The notes beneath the pieces were generated by a model that saw only the letters and a list, made by a program, of their open reading frames with translations, did not search any database and was not told where the DNA came from. The translations under genes were made by a program, and so were the position numbers. Below, in pieces: positions 8,058-17,269 of a DNA stretch of 64,000 bases. Numbering within the stretch: the stretch's first letter is position 1; each line of letters starts with the position of its first letter. The stretch lies in the NCBI GenBank assembly GCA_963662675.2, contig CAXXHP010000004.1, positions 434,001-498,000 on the forward strand. Reading direction: 5' to 3'. This stretch comes from G963662675 sp963662675 (lineage in GTDB: Bacteria > Bacteroidota > Bacteroidia > Bacteroidales > Prolixibacteraceae).

Positions 8058-8573
8058 ATGGAATGGATGTCTTTTTTTGAAAAATGGATTTGGTTAGGAT
8101 TTGCTGCTGCAGGATTCGCCGTATTGTTTAATGTCCCTCTTCGTACATTATGGGTTATCTTTTTAATGGGAGCTATAGGAGGTGCATTAAAACTTTTGTC
8201 TCTTGAAATGGGGATTGGTATCATTTTGGCGTCATTCATCGGAGCTGTTTTGGTTGGATTCCTAAGTATTGGTGCCGCACATTTTAAACATGCTCCACCT
8301 TTTGTATTTGCTATCCCTGCTGTTATTCCAATGGTTCCCGGGGCATTCGCTTACCGCATGATGATAGGTATAATAAAGTTGACGGGGGAGGTTGATCAAA
8401 CTGAATTTTTGCAATTACTGCAGCAATCAATGGATAATGGGCTAAAAGCATTTTTTGTATTGATGGCTTTGTCTTTAGGGGTTTCGGCTCCCATGCTGCT
8501 TACGCGCCGCGATTCTGCAAAAAAGATTAAAGTGCCTCTAAAAATTGATGAATTGATTAAACCCAGAGTATAA
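8058..8573 (+). CDS. yjjB: Threonine/serine exporter family protein, YjjB-like (DUF3815)
   Basis: A 171-residue polytopic protein with four or five hydrophobic segments. It carries the paired motif HAPPFVFAIPAVIPMVPGAFAYRMM, of which AIPAVIPMVPGAFAYR is the ThrE C-terminal signature mirroring the IPGIPL motif of its partner. Length and separation from the larger subunit match the E. coli YjjP/YjjB layout rather than the fused ThrE. It ends in a short basic tail (RRDSAKKIK). About 290 bases without a recognised gene follow before hemN. Confidence 0.87.
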   Translation: MEWMSFFEKWIWLGFAAAGFAVLFNVPLRTLWVIFLMGAIGGALKLLSLEMGIGIILASFIGAVLVGFLSIGAAHFKHAPPFVFAIPAVIPMVPGAFAYRMMIGIIKLTGEVDQTEFLQLLQQSMDNGLKAFFVLMALSLGVSAPMLLTRRDSAKKIKVPLKIDELIKPRV

Positions 8574-8864
8574 AATATAGCAGAGGAAATTTACAAATCT
8601 CACATTTAAATTATTCTCTGTCTTTTGTTTTTAATGAAGACAGCTATGCTAATTTCAACCATTCTATTTTTGAATAGTTAATGGTCGTGAAGAACTGTCT
8701 CTTTGTCTATAATGCTTTCATTAAATCTATCAGTCTAGATTTCTGATAAAAACTTTATAATCTTTAGGTTTTAACTATTTTTATGCAATCAAATGCAAAC
8801 AATGGAAATGTGAAGTATAAGTGCATTTTTTGCAAGCCCTTAAAATTGATAAATAATCCATAAA

Positions 8865-10241
8865 ATGAAGATACCTCAATCACTCATTGAAAAATACAAT
8901 ATTCCAATTCCTCGATATACCAGTTACCCTCCAGCTAACTTTTTTGTGGAGGGCTTTGGAACAACGGACTATTTAAAAGCCGTTGAACAATCTAATCTTG
9001 AGAAGTCGGAGAATATTTCCATCTATATTCATATTCCTTTTTGTACTCAGCTTTGCCTTTATTGTGGATGCAACACACACATTACGAAAGATCAGGATCT
9101 GATGCGAAAGTATGTCGATGCATTAAAGAAGGAAATTGCCATGATCAGGCCTTTATTGGATAAAAACCGCAAGGTGTCTCAAATTCATTGGGGTGGTGGA
9201 ACCCCCAATGCGCTTCCTGCTGAATATATAGGCGAAATAATGGGTTTGCTAACTTCCGAATTTCAGTTTATCGATAAGCCTGAAATTGCTGTAGAATGTA
9301 ATCCTGCTTATTTGGACGAAAAATATATTGAGCAACTAGTTTCATTTGGGTTTAACCGAATTAGCATGGGCGTCCAGGATTTTGACGAGAAAGTATTGAA
9401 CACCGTTCATCGCGAAGTCCCTTCCATTCCTATTGCCGATCTATATAAAATGATTAAAAGTCACAAAGGAATGACGGTTAATCTGGACTTTATTTACGGA
9501 TTGCCATTTCAAACGGTAGAGTCATTTTCCAAAGCCATAGAACAGGCACTGGAAATTTCACCGGAACGCTTGGTGACATTTTCATATGCTCATGTTCCAT
9601 GGGTTAAAAAATCGCAGCAAGCGCTTGAAAAATATGGCTTGCCATCGCCTGAAGAAAAAGTAAAAATGTTTGAAGCTGCATGGGCTCAAATTAATACCGC
9701 TGGCTATGTTCCGATTGGGTTGGATCATTACGCCAAGCCTGAGGATGAAATGGCAAAGGCCCTGCAAAGTCGCACTTTGCACCGAAATTTTCAAGGTTAT
9801 TGTACCCGTGAAACCACTGGGCAGGTTTATGCTTTTGGCGTTACCGGCATTAGCCAGCTAGAAAATGTATATGCTCAAAATGCAAGAACGGTAGCTAATT
9901 ATCTAGAATCAATTGATAAAGGTGAAATCCGGATAGAAAAGGGATATTCGCTTTCGCGTACTGAAAAGATAATTCGCCAAATCATTAATGAAATCATGTG
10001 TAATCAGTATTTGTCGTGGAAACAGGTTGCCGATAGCTTTGGTACAACTGCTGACGAAATTCAAAAGATAGTTGAGTTCAGTCCAAATGTATTGGAGTCT
10101 TTCAAAGCGGATAATCTCCTTGACTATAATTCTGATGAAATTGAAATAACCGACTTGGGGCGTTTCTTTTTAAGAAATATCGCTGCTCTTTTTGATAGTT
10201 GCAAAGGTGACCCGAATCGTAAATCTTCACAATCTGTGTAA
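8865..10241 (+). CDS. hemN: Oxygen-independent coproporphyrinogen III dehydrogenase
   Basis: A 458-residue radical SAM enzyme that decarboxylates the two propionates of coproporphyrinogen III to vinyl groups without oxygen. The cluster motif C60-x3-C64-x2-C67-x-C69 (IPFCTQLCLYCGC) is the four-Cys form of true HemN, not the HemW heme chaperone. PRYTSYPPA at residues 16-24 and HWGGGTPNAL are further HemN signatures. It begins a four-gene heme cluster and ends one base before the hemG ATG, so the genes are coupled. It performs the same step as hemF two genes downstream, which lets the cell make heme with or without oxygen. Confidence 0.95.
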   Translation: MKIPQSLIEKYNIPIPRYTSYPPANFFVEGFGTTDYLKAVEQSNLEKSENISIYIHIPFCTQLCLYCGCNTHITKDQDLMRKYVDALKKEIAMIRPLLDKNRKVSQIHWGGGTPNALPAEYIGEIMGLLTSEFQFIDKPEIAVECNPAYLDEKYIEQLVSFGFNRISMGVQDFDEKVLNTVHREVPSIPIADLYKMIKSHKGMTVNLDFIYGLPFQTVESFSKAIEQALEISPERLVTFSYAHVPWVKKSQQALEKYGLPSPEEKVKMFEAAWAQINTAGYVPIGLDHYAKPEDEMAKALQSRTLHRNFQGYCTRETTGQVYAFGVTGISQLENVYAQNARTVANYLESIDKGEIRIEKGYSLSRTEKIIRQIINEIMCNQYLSWKQVADSFGTTADEIQKIVEFSPNVLESFKADNLLDYNSDEIEITDLGRFFLRNIAALFDSCKGDPNRKSSQSV

Positions 10242-10242
10242 T

Positions 10243-11592
10243 ATGAAAAAAGTTGCTGTTATTGGCGCCGGACTGACCGGATTAACAACTGCGTACTATC
10301 TGAAAAAGAAGGGAGTTGACGTCACTATATATGAGAAGGCTGATCGGGCAGGAGGGGTAATCCAAACGGTTAGTAAGAATGGCTTTACCTTTGAGAACGG
10401 CCCAAGTACAGGAGTGTTGGGATGGCCTGAGGCACTTGAGTTGATTGAAGATTTGGGTGGATTGTGCAAACTTGAAATTGCAGATGAAAATGCAAAATAC
10501 CGCTGGATATGGAAGGGTGATCGTTGGCATGCTTTGCCTTCTGGATTAATCGGTGGGGTAAAAACACCCTTGTTTACATTTGCCGATAAACTTCGCCTTT
10601 TAGGCGAACCATTTCGTAAGCCAGGTACCAATCCTAATGAAACACTGGCAGATCTTGTTCGTCGGAGAATGGGGGAAAGTTTTCTCAATTATGCTGTTGA
10701 TCCCTTTGTTTTGGGTATCTATTCCGGCGACCCTGAAAAGCTTGTGCCTAAATATGCTCTTCCAAAATTGTACAATCTTGAGCAAAAATATGGGAGCTTC
10801 ATCGGTGGTTCTATAAAGAAAGCAAAAGAGCCGAAAACGGAACGCGACAAAAAAGCAACCCGCGAGGTGTTTTCATTAGAAGGTGGTTTATCTAGTCTCA
10901 CCAATGCGTTGGTGCAGGAAATAGGGCAAGAGCAAATTCATTTAAATACAAAGAATATTCAAGTTTCTCAATCTGATTCTGGCTATGAGCTGATGTATTC
11001 GGGAAGCGAGCCTACTAAGTTTGATGAAGTTATTTCAACAGTAGGCGGTTACGAATTGAAACGTATTTTTGATTTCCTACCAGCTGATAAATTGAAGAAA
11101 GTTGAAAAGCTTGAATATGCGAAGGTGATTCAAATTTCTGTTGGATTTAAAAAATGGGAAGGGATTGAATTGAAAGCATTTGGTGGCTTGGTGCCGTTTT
11201 GTGAAGGTCGTAAGGTTTTGGGGGCTTTGTTTCTGTCTTCTTTTCTTAAAGGGCGTGCCCCTAAAGGAGGTGCGTTAATCTCAGCTTTTGTAGGGGGCGT
11301 TCGTAAGCCCGAAATGGTTGATTTGTCGGATGATGAGATTAAAGATGTGGTTTCTGTTGAATTAATGTCGATGATGGGCTTAACAAAATGGGAGCCTGAC
11401 TTGTTGGTAATAAATCGCTATCAGTATGCCATTCCTCAGTATGGGATAGAATCTGAAGAGAAATTGAAAGCCATCTCTGAAATGGAAAAAGCTTTTCCCG
11501 GATTAGTATTGGCTGGCAATATTCGCAATGGAATTGGCATGGCCGACCGTATTAAGCAAGGGCGTATGATAGCTGATAGTTTTATGTCTTGA
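10243..11592 (+). CDS. hemG: Protoporphyrinogen oxidase, FAD-dependent HemY/HemG type
   Basis: A 449-residue flavoprotein oxidising protoporphyrinogen IX to protoporphyrin IX. The FAD dinucleotide fold is at the N-terminus (VAVIGAGLTGLTTAYYL, then YEKADRAGG), with ENGPSTGVLG and LEGGLSSL in the body. The C-terminal FAD segment is LAGNIRNGIGMADRIKQGR. The start is taken at 10243, where the Rossmann strand begins after two codons; an upstream in-frame start at 10192 would overlap the hemN coding end and add 17 unrelated residues. In some bacteria HemY homologues act on coproporphyrinogen; here, with hemN and hemF beside it, the protoporphyrin-dependent route is the better reading. Confidence 0.93.
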   Translation: MKKVAVIGAGLTGLTTAYYLKKKGVDVTIYEKADRAGGVIQTVSKNGFTFENGPSTGVLGWPEALELIEDLGGLCKLEIADENAKYRWIWKGDRWHALPSGLIGGVKTPLFTFADKLRLLGEPFRKPGTNPNETLADLVRRRMGESFLNYAVDPFVLGIYSGDPEKLVPKYALPKLYNLEQKYGSFIGGSIKKAKEPKTERDKKATREVFSLEGGLSSLTNALVQEIGQEQIHLNTKNIQVSQSDSGYELMYSGSEPTKFDEVISTVGGYELKRIFDFLPADKLKKVEKLEYAKVIQISVGFKKWEGIELKAFGGLVPFCEGRKVLGALFLSSFLKGRAPKGGALISAFVGGVRKPEMVDLSDDEIKDVVSVELMSMMGLTKWEPDLLVINRYQYAIPQYGIESEEKLKAISEMEKAFPGLVLAGNIRNGIGMADRIKQGRMIADSFMS

Positions 11593-11641
11593 TTTGTGAT
11601 TGTATTGTGCATCGAACGAGACAGTATTTCATTAAATTTTT

Positions 11642-12538
11642 ATGAGAAAAAAACAAGTTGCTGCCACATACCGAACATTACAAAAAAAAATCTGCAAGCA
11701 GTTGGAAACGGCTGACGGAAAATCAGCTTTTAAAACAGACAGTTGGGAAAAGGAAATAGGTTACGGACATACCATGGTTTTTCAACATGGAAATGCGATT
11801 GAGAAAGCTGCTGTGAATTTCTCGGCTGTAGGTGGACAGGTAACCGAAACTATGCGCAAAGCCTTGAAAATTGAGGAAGGGCAAGCGTATTTCGCCAGCG
11901 GAATTTCTTCTATTATTCATCCATATAATCCCTTTGTTCCAATCACTCATATGAATGTGCGTTATTTCGAGTTAAGCTCGGGTGAATCATGGTTTGGTGG
12001 TGGTATTGATTTAACTCCGCATTATGTAGACAAGCAGGAAGCTGCCTGGTTTCACAAACAACTGAAAGCTATTTGCGATCGCTTTAATAGCAGCTATTAC
12101 CCGGAGTTTAAGATATGGGCTGATGATTATTTTTACTTGCCACATCGAAATGAAACGCGTGGAGTGGGGGGTATCTTTTTTGATCACCAAGCTGCATCTT
12201 CAAACGAAAACTTTGAGCAGCTTTTTGCCTTTACTCAAGAGTTGGCTAAAGCCTATCCCGATATCTATATTGAGTTGTTAAATAAAAACAGAAATCGGAA
12301 ATTTACAGATGCTGAAAAAAGCTGGCAAACTATGCGAAGAGGGCGTTATGTCGAATTTAATCTGCTGTATGATCGGGGGACAAAGTTCGGACTAGAGTCA
12401 AATGGACGTACTGAATCTATCTTTTTAAGCATGCCGCCATTGGCAACTTGGGAGTACAATTATCAAGCTAAAAATGGGATGAGGGAAGAAGAAACATTGA
12501 GTCTTCTGAAAAAAAATATAGACTGGATTAACTTATAA
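11642..12538 (+). CDS. hemF: Oxygen-dependent coproporphyrinogen III oxidase
   Basis: A 298-residue cofactor-free enzyme using molecular oxygen for the same reaction as HemN. Signature segments are HMNVRYFEL, SWFGGGIDLTPHY, GVGGIFFDH and RRGRYVEFNLLYDRGTKFG, close to the family consensus, and the length is normal. It lies 49 bases after hemG and 15 before hemH on the same strand. Its co-occurrence with hemN in one operon indicates life across oxic and anoxic conditions. Confidence 0.95.
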   Translation: MRKKQVAATYRTLQKKICKQLETADGKSAFKTDSWEKEIGYGHTMVFQHGNAIEKAAVNFSAVGGQVTETMRKALKIEEGQAYFASGISSIIHPYNPFVPITHMNVRYFELSSGESWFGGGIDLTPHYVDKQEAAWFHKQLKAICDRFNSSYYPEFKIWADDYFYLPHRNETRGVGGIFFDHQAASSNENFEQLFAFTQELAKAYPDIYIELLNKNRNRKFTDAEKSWQTMRRGRYVEFNLLYDRGTKFGLESNGRTESIFLSMPPLATWEYNYQAKNGMREEETLSLLKKNIDWINL

Positions 12539-12553
12539 AATGACGCATCAACG

Positions 12554-13570
12554 ATGAAGGACAACACAAATCGAACAGCCGTATTACTGGTAAATGTAGG
12601 TACTCCCGATGAACCCAAAGTTTCGGCAGTTCGCCGTTATTTGTTTCAGTTTTTAAATGACCGCCGTGTGATTGACCTCCCGCTGATTCCGCAAAAGTTG
12701 TTGGTCAATTTGATCATTGTTCCTTTTCGTGCGCCAAAATCAACCAAACTGTATGAAATGCTTTGGACTACTGAAGGTTCTCCCTTAATCGTGAATGCCG
12801 AAAAGAATAGGGTGAAATTACAGAAAGAATTGGGAGACGACTATGAGGTTTTCACGGCCATGCGTTACCAGAATCCTTCTTTGAAAAAAGCATTGCATCA
12901 GGTGCGCGATCAGCGTTTTGGTAAAATGATTGTGATACCCGTATTTCCACATTATGCTTCATCTACAACAGGAAGCATTGCTCAGTTTGTTGCTCAGGAA
13001 ATGGCTGGGTGGACGGTAATTCCGGAGTTGAAAATCATCAGTCAGTTTTACGACCATCCGCAGTTCATTAATGCTTTTGCAGAACGGATTCGCAGTTACA
13101 AACCCGAATCATGGGATCATATCATATTTTCCTTTCATGGATTGCCAAATCGTCAAGTTGATAAAATTCATCCCGAAGTTAAGTCGACAATCTGCACTTG
13201 TGAAACCGCCATGCCCGAGCATGGTAAATATTGCTACAAGGCTACCTGCTACGAAACTGTACGTTTATTGGCAGCTGCACTTCAACTAAAAAGAGAAGAG
13301 TATTCCGTGTCTTTTCAATCACGCCTAACCAAAAATTGGTTAAAGCCTTTTACCGATGAATTACTGATTGAAAAAGCAAAAGAAGGTACCAAACGCGTAT
13401 TGGTTGTTGCACCTGCATTTGTGGCTGATTGTTTGGAAACCTCCGTTGAAATAGGTATTGAATACCAAGAACTTTTTGCGAAACACGGTGGTGAAAAAGT
13501 GCAGCTTGTGGAAAGTTTGAACGATCACCCATTGTGGATTGAAACGCTTCAACAATTGATTGTTGATTAG
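12554..13570 (+). CDS. hemH: Ferrochelatase
   Basis: A 338-residue enzyme inserting Fe(II) into protoporphyrin IX, the last step of heme synthesis. It opens with TAVLLVNVGTPDEP, includes the catalytic His in FSFHGLPNRQ, and ends with the FVADCLETSVEIGIEY segment that carries the acidic metal-transfer residues. Four cysteines occur at TICTCETAM and YCYKATCYE, which could bind an Fe-S cluster or be structural; I cannot decide. It closes the hemN-hemG-hemF-hemH cluster. Confidence 0.95.
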   Translation: MKDNTNRTAVLLVNVGTPDEPKVSAVRRYLFQFLNDRRVIDLPLIPQKLLVNLIIVPFRAPKSTKLYEMLWTTEGSPLIVNAEKNRVKLQKELGDDYEVFTAMRYQNPSLKKALHQVRDQRFGKMIVIPVFPHYASSTTGSIAQFVAQEMAGWTVIPELKIISQFYDHPQFINAFAERIRSYKPESWDHIIFSFHGLPNRQVDKIHPEVKSTICTCETAMPEHGKYCYKATCYETVRLLAAALQLKREEYSVSFQSRLTKNWLKPFTDELLIEKAKEGTKRVLVVAPAFVADCLETSVEIGIEYQELFAKHGGEKVQLVESLNDHPLWIETLQQLIVD

Positions 13571-13604
13571 ACCATGCGCAGCACTTTCTTCCTCGTTTTT
13601 CTAA

Positions 13605-14099
13605 TTATTCTGCGGTTAGAAGATACTTTTTAATGTTTGCAATAAACATGTTTTTGGTTTCGTCATTTGAACGAGCTATGCCTGCTGTCATTACGGGTTT
13701 GCCTTCCATTGGGATATATAGAAATGCCGGAATGCTTGTAATCCCGAATACGCTGGCCAGTTCTCGTTCCGCTTCAGTATCAATTTTAAAAACATCAATT
13801 TTTTCAGCATACTCTTCTGCAACTTTTTCTAAAATAGGAGAGGCTGTTTTGCAGGGGCCACACCAATCGGCATAAAAATCAATAATTACAGGTTTGTTGC
13901 CTAGGAATTTCCATTCATTTGGTGACTCTTCAAAATTCCATACCGTTTTAATAAATTGTTCTTTTGTAATGAGCCGGTCACTTTTACTTTCCGAAACCAT
14001 AGTCCCCTGCGCAGATTCGTTTTTAGCATTGTTCTCTCCTGATGCACAGCTTTGAAAGCTAATGGCTGCAAGAGCTAAGATGAATAATATCTTCTTCAT
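13605..14099 (-). CDS. Thioredoxin-fold lipoprotein
   Basis: A 164-residue exported protein. The signal peptide ends in a lipobox (ISFQSC, Cys18), so it is likely lipid-anchored in the periplasm. The thioredoxin domain carries the redox pair C80-G-P-C83 in YADWCGPCK and the cis-proline loop SIPAFLY. Likely a periplasmic disulfide oxidoreductase of the TlpA/thioredoxin group; the WCGPC site and the location suggest reduction of envelope disulfides such as those of cytochrome-maturation substrates, but no partner gene is adjacent. It converges with hemH. Confidence 0.9.
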   Translation of the reverse strand: MKKILFILALAAISFQSCASGENNAKNESAQGTMVSESKSDRLITKEQFIKTVWNFEESPNEWKFLGNKPVIIDFYADWCGPCKTASPILEKVAEEYAEKIDVFKIDTEAERELASVFGITSIPAFLYIPMEGKPVMTAGIARSNDETKNMFIANIKKYLLTAE

Positions 14100-14159
14100 A
14101 ATTCATTGTTTTTTAAATATTGAATAACTGAAAGTATATGGATTCGCATTATAAAAATA

Positions 14160-14167
14160 CAAATATA
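14160..14167 (-). promoter_or_regulatory. Candidate -7 element for the thioredoxin lipoprotein
   Basis: TATATTTG on the minus strand matches TAnnTTTG about 60 bases before the ATG at 14099. There is no good -33 TTTG at the standard spacing. Confidence 0.4.
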
Positions 14168-14275
14168 TACATATGATGAGATTTAGTTTTCAATTTTTGT
14201 GCCATTTTTTTTATTGAATACGCAACCTTTTATGCGAATATTCGATCTAGGATATAAACGCTTAAAAATTGTGAG

Positions 14276-14977
14276 ATGAAAAACACGTATAGAAAAAACA
14301 AGTTTAGGAAAATGAAAAATCTGTTTTTGTTTGCTTTGATAATGGTAGGATTGTCAGGCTGTTTGGATATGGATGATAACGATAACGAAGCTCACTGGGT
14401 TGGCTTTGGTTTGGTTGAACTAAATGATGTGGATGGTAGCTATATCTTCAAATTGGATGATGGCGAAGTATTATATCCGGTAAATGACATTCTAACAGAT
14501 TTAGAAGACAATCAGCGTGTTATTGTCAATTTTGTCATTGAAGAAGAGAAGTTGGTGAACGATGACGTTGAAGAATACTATGTGAAAGTATATTCCATTA
14601 AAGATGTACTTTATAAAGGAATATTGGACATTACACCTGAGATTGAGGACAGCATTGGTAGTGATGCCATAAATGTGGATGAGGTATGGCAAACGGATAG
14701 TATGCTCACGTTTGAATTGAAATACTATGGAGCCGGATTAACGCATTACATCAATTTGGTGAAGGATCCGGGTGAGCTAACATCTGACAGCCAGCCTGTT
14801 CAGCTAGAATTGCGACACAATGACAATAATGATTCGCCATTGTATCAAATGTCTGCATATGTGACATTCGATTTGGCAGCCATTAAAATTGAAGGACAAG
14901 ATTCTACCTCATACGTTGTTACTAGCGAGGAATTTGGAGGTGATACTTTTACTTACGAAGGGGTTTATTTTTATTAG
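14276..14977 (+). CDS. NigD-like lipoprotein
   Basis: A 233-residue secreted protein with a lipoprotein signal ending in VGLSGC. An internal ATG at 14312 gives a more usual 17-residue signal peptide and may be the true start. The mature part has an acidic linker, a small OB-like beta domain (LDDGEVLYPVN, then RVIVNFVIEEE and VKVYSIKDVLYKGI) and a C-terminal beta domain ending EGVYFY. This is the layout of NigD-like proteins of Bacteroidota, named from a bacteriocin locus of Bacteroides, whose biochemical role is unknown. No bacteriocin gene is seen nearby. A strong terminator follows at 15011. Confidence 0.78.
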   Translation: MKNTYRKNKFRKMKNLFLFALIMVGLSGCLDMDDNDNEAHWVGFGLVELNDVDGSYIFKLDDGEVLYPVNDILTDLEDNQRVIVNFVIEEEKLVNDDVEEYYVKVYSIKDVLYKGILDITPEIEDSIGSDAINVDEVWQTDSMLTFELKYYGAGLTHYINLVKDPGELTSDSQPVQLELRHNDNNDSPLYQMSAYVTFDLAAIKIEGQDSTSYVVTSEEFGGDTFTYEGVYFY

Positions 14978-15010
14978 GGACTTCTCTGGTTCCGTCAATT
15001 GGTTCAATTA

Positions 15011-15043
15011 CACCCATTCCTATTCAGGGATGGGTGTTTATTA
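15011..15043 (+). terminator. Rho-independent terminator after the NigD-like gene
   Basis: An 11-bp stem (CACCCATTCCT with AGGGATGGGTG, one G-T pair) around a 4-base loop, followed by a T-rich run. Confidence 0.75.
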
Positions 15044-15148
15044 TTCGTATTGAGCCAAACTCTTCATCTTAAAATGGATTTTGTGGTTTTATATTTCTGG
15101 CTAAAAGCGTAATTTGCATCCTCTTATTACCTGAAAAATTACACCACA

Positions 15149-17239
15149 ATGAAGAAAATATATGTCGTACTTGTCATGGCATTGTTTCTCAGTGCATGTA
15201 CAAATCATCAATCTATGACGGAAGAAAAGAAGACTTATGTGCCGGAAATGCCTGTGTTGGCATCGGATATTATGACACCTGAAGTATTATGGTCATTTGG
15301 ACGAGTGAGTAGTGAAGAGCTTTCGCCTGACGGTAAAACAGTGCTCTTTGCTGTTACTTATTTCAATATCGAAGAAAACAAATCTTACCGAGAGTTATAC
15401 ACAGTTCCTGCCATTGGGGGCGAGGTAAAACGTATAACCAATACTGCTATTAAAGAGTCTGAAGCAAGGTGGCGACCTGATGGCTTGAAGATCGGTTTTT
15501 TGTCAACAGAAACTGGCGTGTCCCAGATGTGGGAGATGAACCCAGATGGGACGGATGTGATTCAGATTACAGATGTTAAAGATGGAATAACAGGCTTTAA
15601 GTATTCGCCGAACCAGAATATGATACTATATACCAAAACCGTAAAATTAGATGACGATATTCATGATCTTTTTCCTGATTTACCAAAGGCTAATGCCCGT
15701 TTGGAGGATGATCTCATGTATCGTCATTGGGATAGTTGGCACGATTATACCTACAACCATATTTTTATTGCAGATTATGGAAATGGGAAAATAACAAGCG
15801 GGAAAGACATTTTGGAAGGGGAGAAGTTTGATAGTCCGGACAAGCCATTTGATGGTTTGGGGCAGATTACCTGGAGTCCCAATAGCAAATCAATTGTTTA
15901 TTCGTGCAAAAAACTGGTCGGTAAAGAATATTCTCAATCGACAAACACTGATTTATATCAATATAACTTAGAAACAGGGGAGACAGAAAACTTGACTCCC
16001 GAACACAAAGGCTATGATAAAAACCCTGCATTTTCACCCGATGGAAAATATCTTGCATGGACTAGCATGGCTCGTGATGGATATGAGTCTGATCAGACTC
16101 GTTTGTTTGTAATGGATATGGAATCCGGGAAACAAACCAACTATTCTGAAACCTGGGAACAAAATGCCGGAAGTTTGAGCTGGAGCAGGGATGGTAAATC
16201 AATATTTTTTATTAGCGACATACACGCAACAGATGAAATTTACAAGCTTAGCCTTGCAGATGGGCATATATATCGATTGACAAACGGTGTACACAACTAT
16301 CAATCTTTATCAGAAATTGAAGAGGGTAAATTATTGGCCTCAAAAGTATCCATGTCACAACCATCTGAGCTTTATTTGGTTGATCCAACCTCTGGGACAG
16401 ATGTTTCACTAACTTCAATTACAAAAGGAATTACCGATCAGTTGGAGATGGGGGAGGTGGAAAGCCGATGGATTGGAACTGTTGATAATAAAGAAATGCT
16501 GACATGGATAATTTATCCGCCTCACTTCGACCCGAATAAAAAGTACCCGGCAATATTGTATTGTCAGGGCGGTCCTCAGAGTACAGTCAGCCAATTCTGG
16601 TCATATCGGTGGAACCTTCAGATGATGGCTGCTAATGGATATATTGTGGTAGCTCCAAACCGCCGTGGGTTACCCGGGTTTGGGATGGAATGGCTTGAGC
16701 AAATCAGTAAAGACTATGGAGGCCTAAATATTCAGGATTATTTTTCAGCGATTGATGCCTTGGCAAAAGAACCTTATGTGGATGAAACACGCCTTGGGGC
16801 TGTTGGTGCTAGTTACGGTGGCTTTTCTGTAAATTACCTTGCGGGGCACCACGAGGGGCGCTTTAAAGCTTTCATTTCTCATTGCGGTATTTTCAACCTT
16901 GAACAAATGTATGTGACCACCGAAGAAATGTGGTTCGAGAATTGGGATATTGGCGGTGCTTATTGGGATAAATCAAATGAAGCGGCACAACGTTCTTATG
17001 CATCATCACCTCACTTATTTGTTGAGAAATGGGATACTCCCATATTGGTTATAACAGGTGATAAGGATTATCGAATTCCTTTTACTCAAAGTATGGGTGC
17101 ATATAATGCTGCTGTGTTGCGCGATGTGCCTGCTGAATTTCTATATTTTCCAGAAGAAAGCCATTGGGTAACAAGTGCGCAAAATGGGATTTTATGGCAG
17201 CGCGTATTTAAAAACTGGTTAGATAAGTGGTTGAAATAG
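15149..17239 (+). CDS. S9 family prolyl-oligopeptidase-type serine peptidase, lipoprotein
   Basis: A 696-residue exported peptidase. The signal peptide ends in a lipobox (LFLSAC). The first about 420 residues are PD40/WD40-like propeller repeats (for example SPDGKTVLFAV, then FSPDGKYLAWTS and WSRDGKSIFFISD) that gate access. The C-terminal alpha/beta-hydrolase domain has Ser555 in GASYGG, Asp640 in GDKDYRIP and His672 in EESHWV. The family cleaves short peptides, often after proline or releasing dipeptides; it likely works in periplasmic peptide use. A second S9 enzyme with a different layout is encoded at 26577-28709. Confidence 0.92.
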   Translation: MKKIYVVLVMALFLSACTNHQSMTEEKKTYVPEMPVLASDIMTPEVLWSFGRVSSEELSPDGKTVLFAVTYFNIEENKSYRELYTVPAIGGEVKRITNTAIKESEARWRPDGLKIGFLSTETGVSQMWEMNPDGTDVIQITDVKDGITGFKYSPNQNMILYTKTVKLDDDIHDLFPDLPKANARLEDDLMYRHWDSWHDYTYNHIFIADYGNGKITSGKDILEGEKFDSPDKPFDGLGQITWSPNSKSIVYSCKKLVGKEYSQSTNTDLYQYNLETGETENLTPEHKGYDKNPAFSPDGKYLAWTSMARDGYESDQTRLFVMDMESGKQTNYSETWEQNAGSLSWSRDGKSIFFISDIHATDEIYKLSLADGHIYRLTNGVHNYQSLSEIEEGKLLASKVSMSQPSELYLVDPTSGTDVSLTSITKGITDQLEMGEVESRWIGTVDNKEMLTWIIYPPHFDPNKKYPAILYCQGGPQSTVSQFWSYRWNLQMMAANGYIVVAPNRRGLPGFGMEWLEQISKDYGGLNIQDYFSAIDALAKEPYVDETRLGAVGASYGGFSVNYLAGHHEGRFKAFISHCGIFNLEQMYVTTEEMWFENWDIGGAYWDKSNEAAQRSYASSPHLFVEKWDTPILVITGDKDYRIPFTQSMGAYNAAVLRDVPAEFLYFPEESHWVTSAQNGILWQRVFKNWLDKWLK

Positions 17240-17269
17240 ATGTATCTGAGTAATTCAAGGATGACATCC

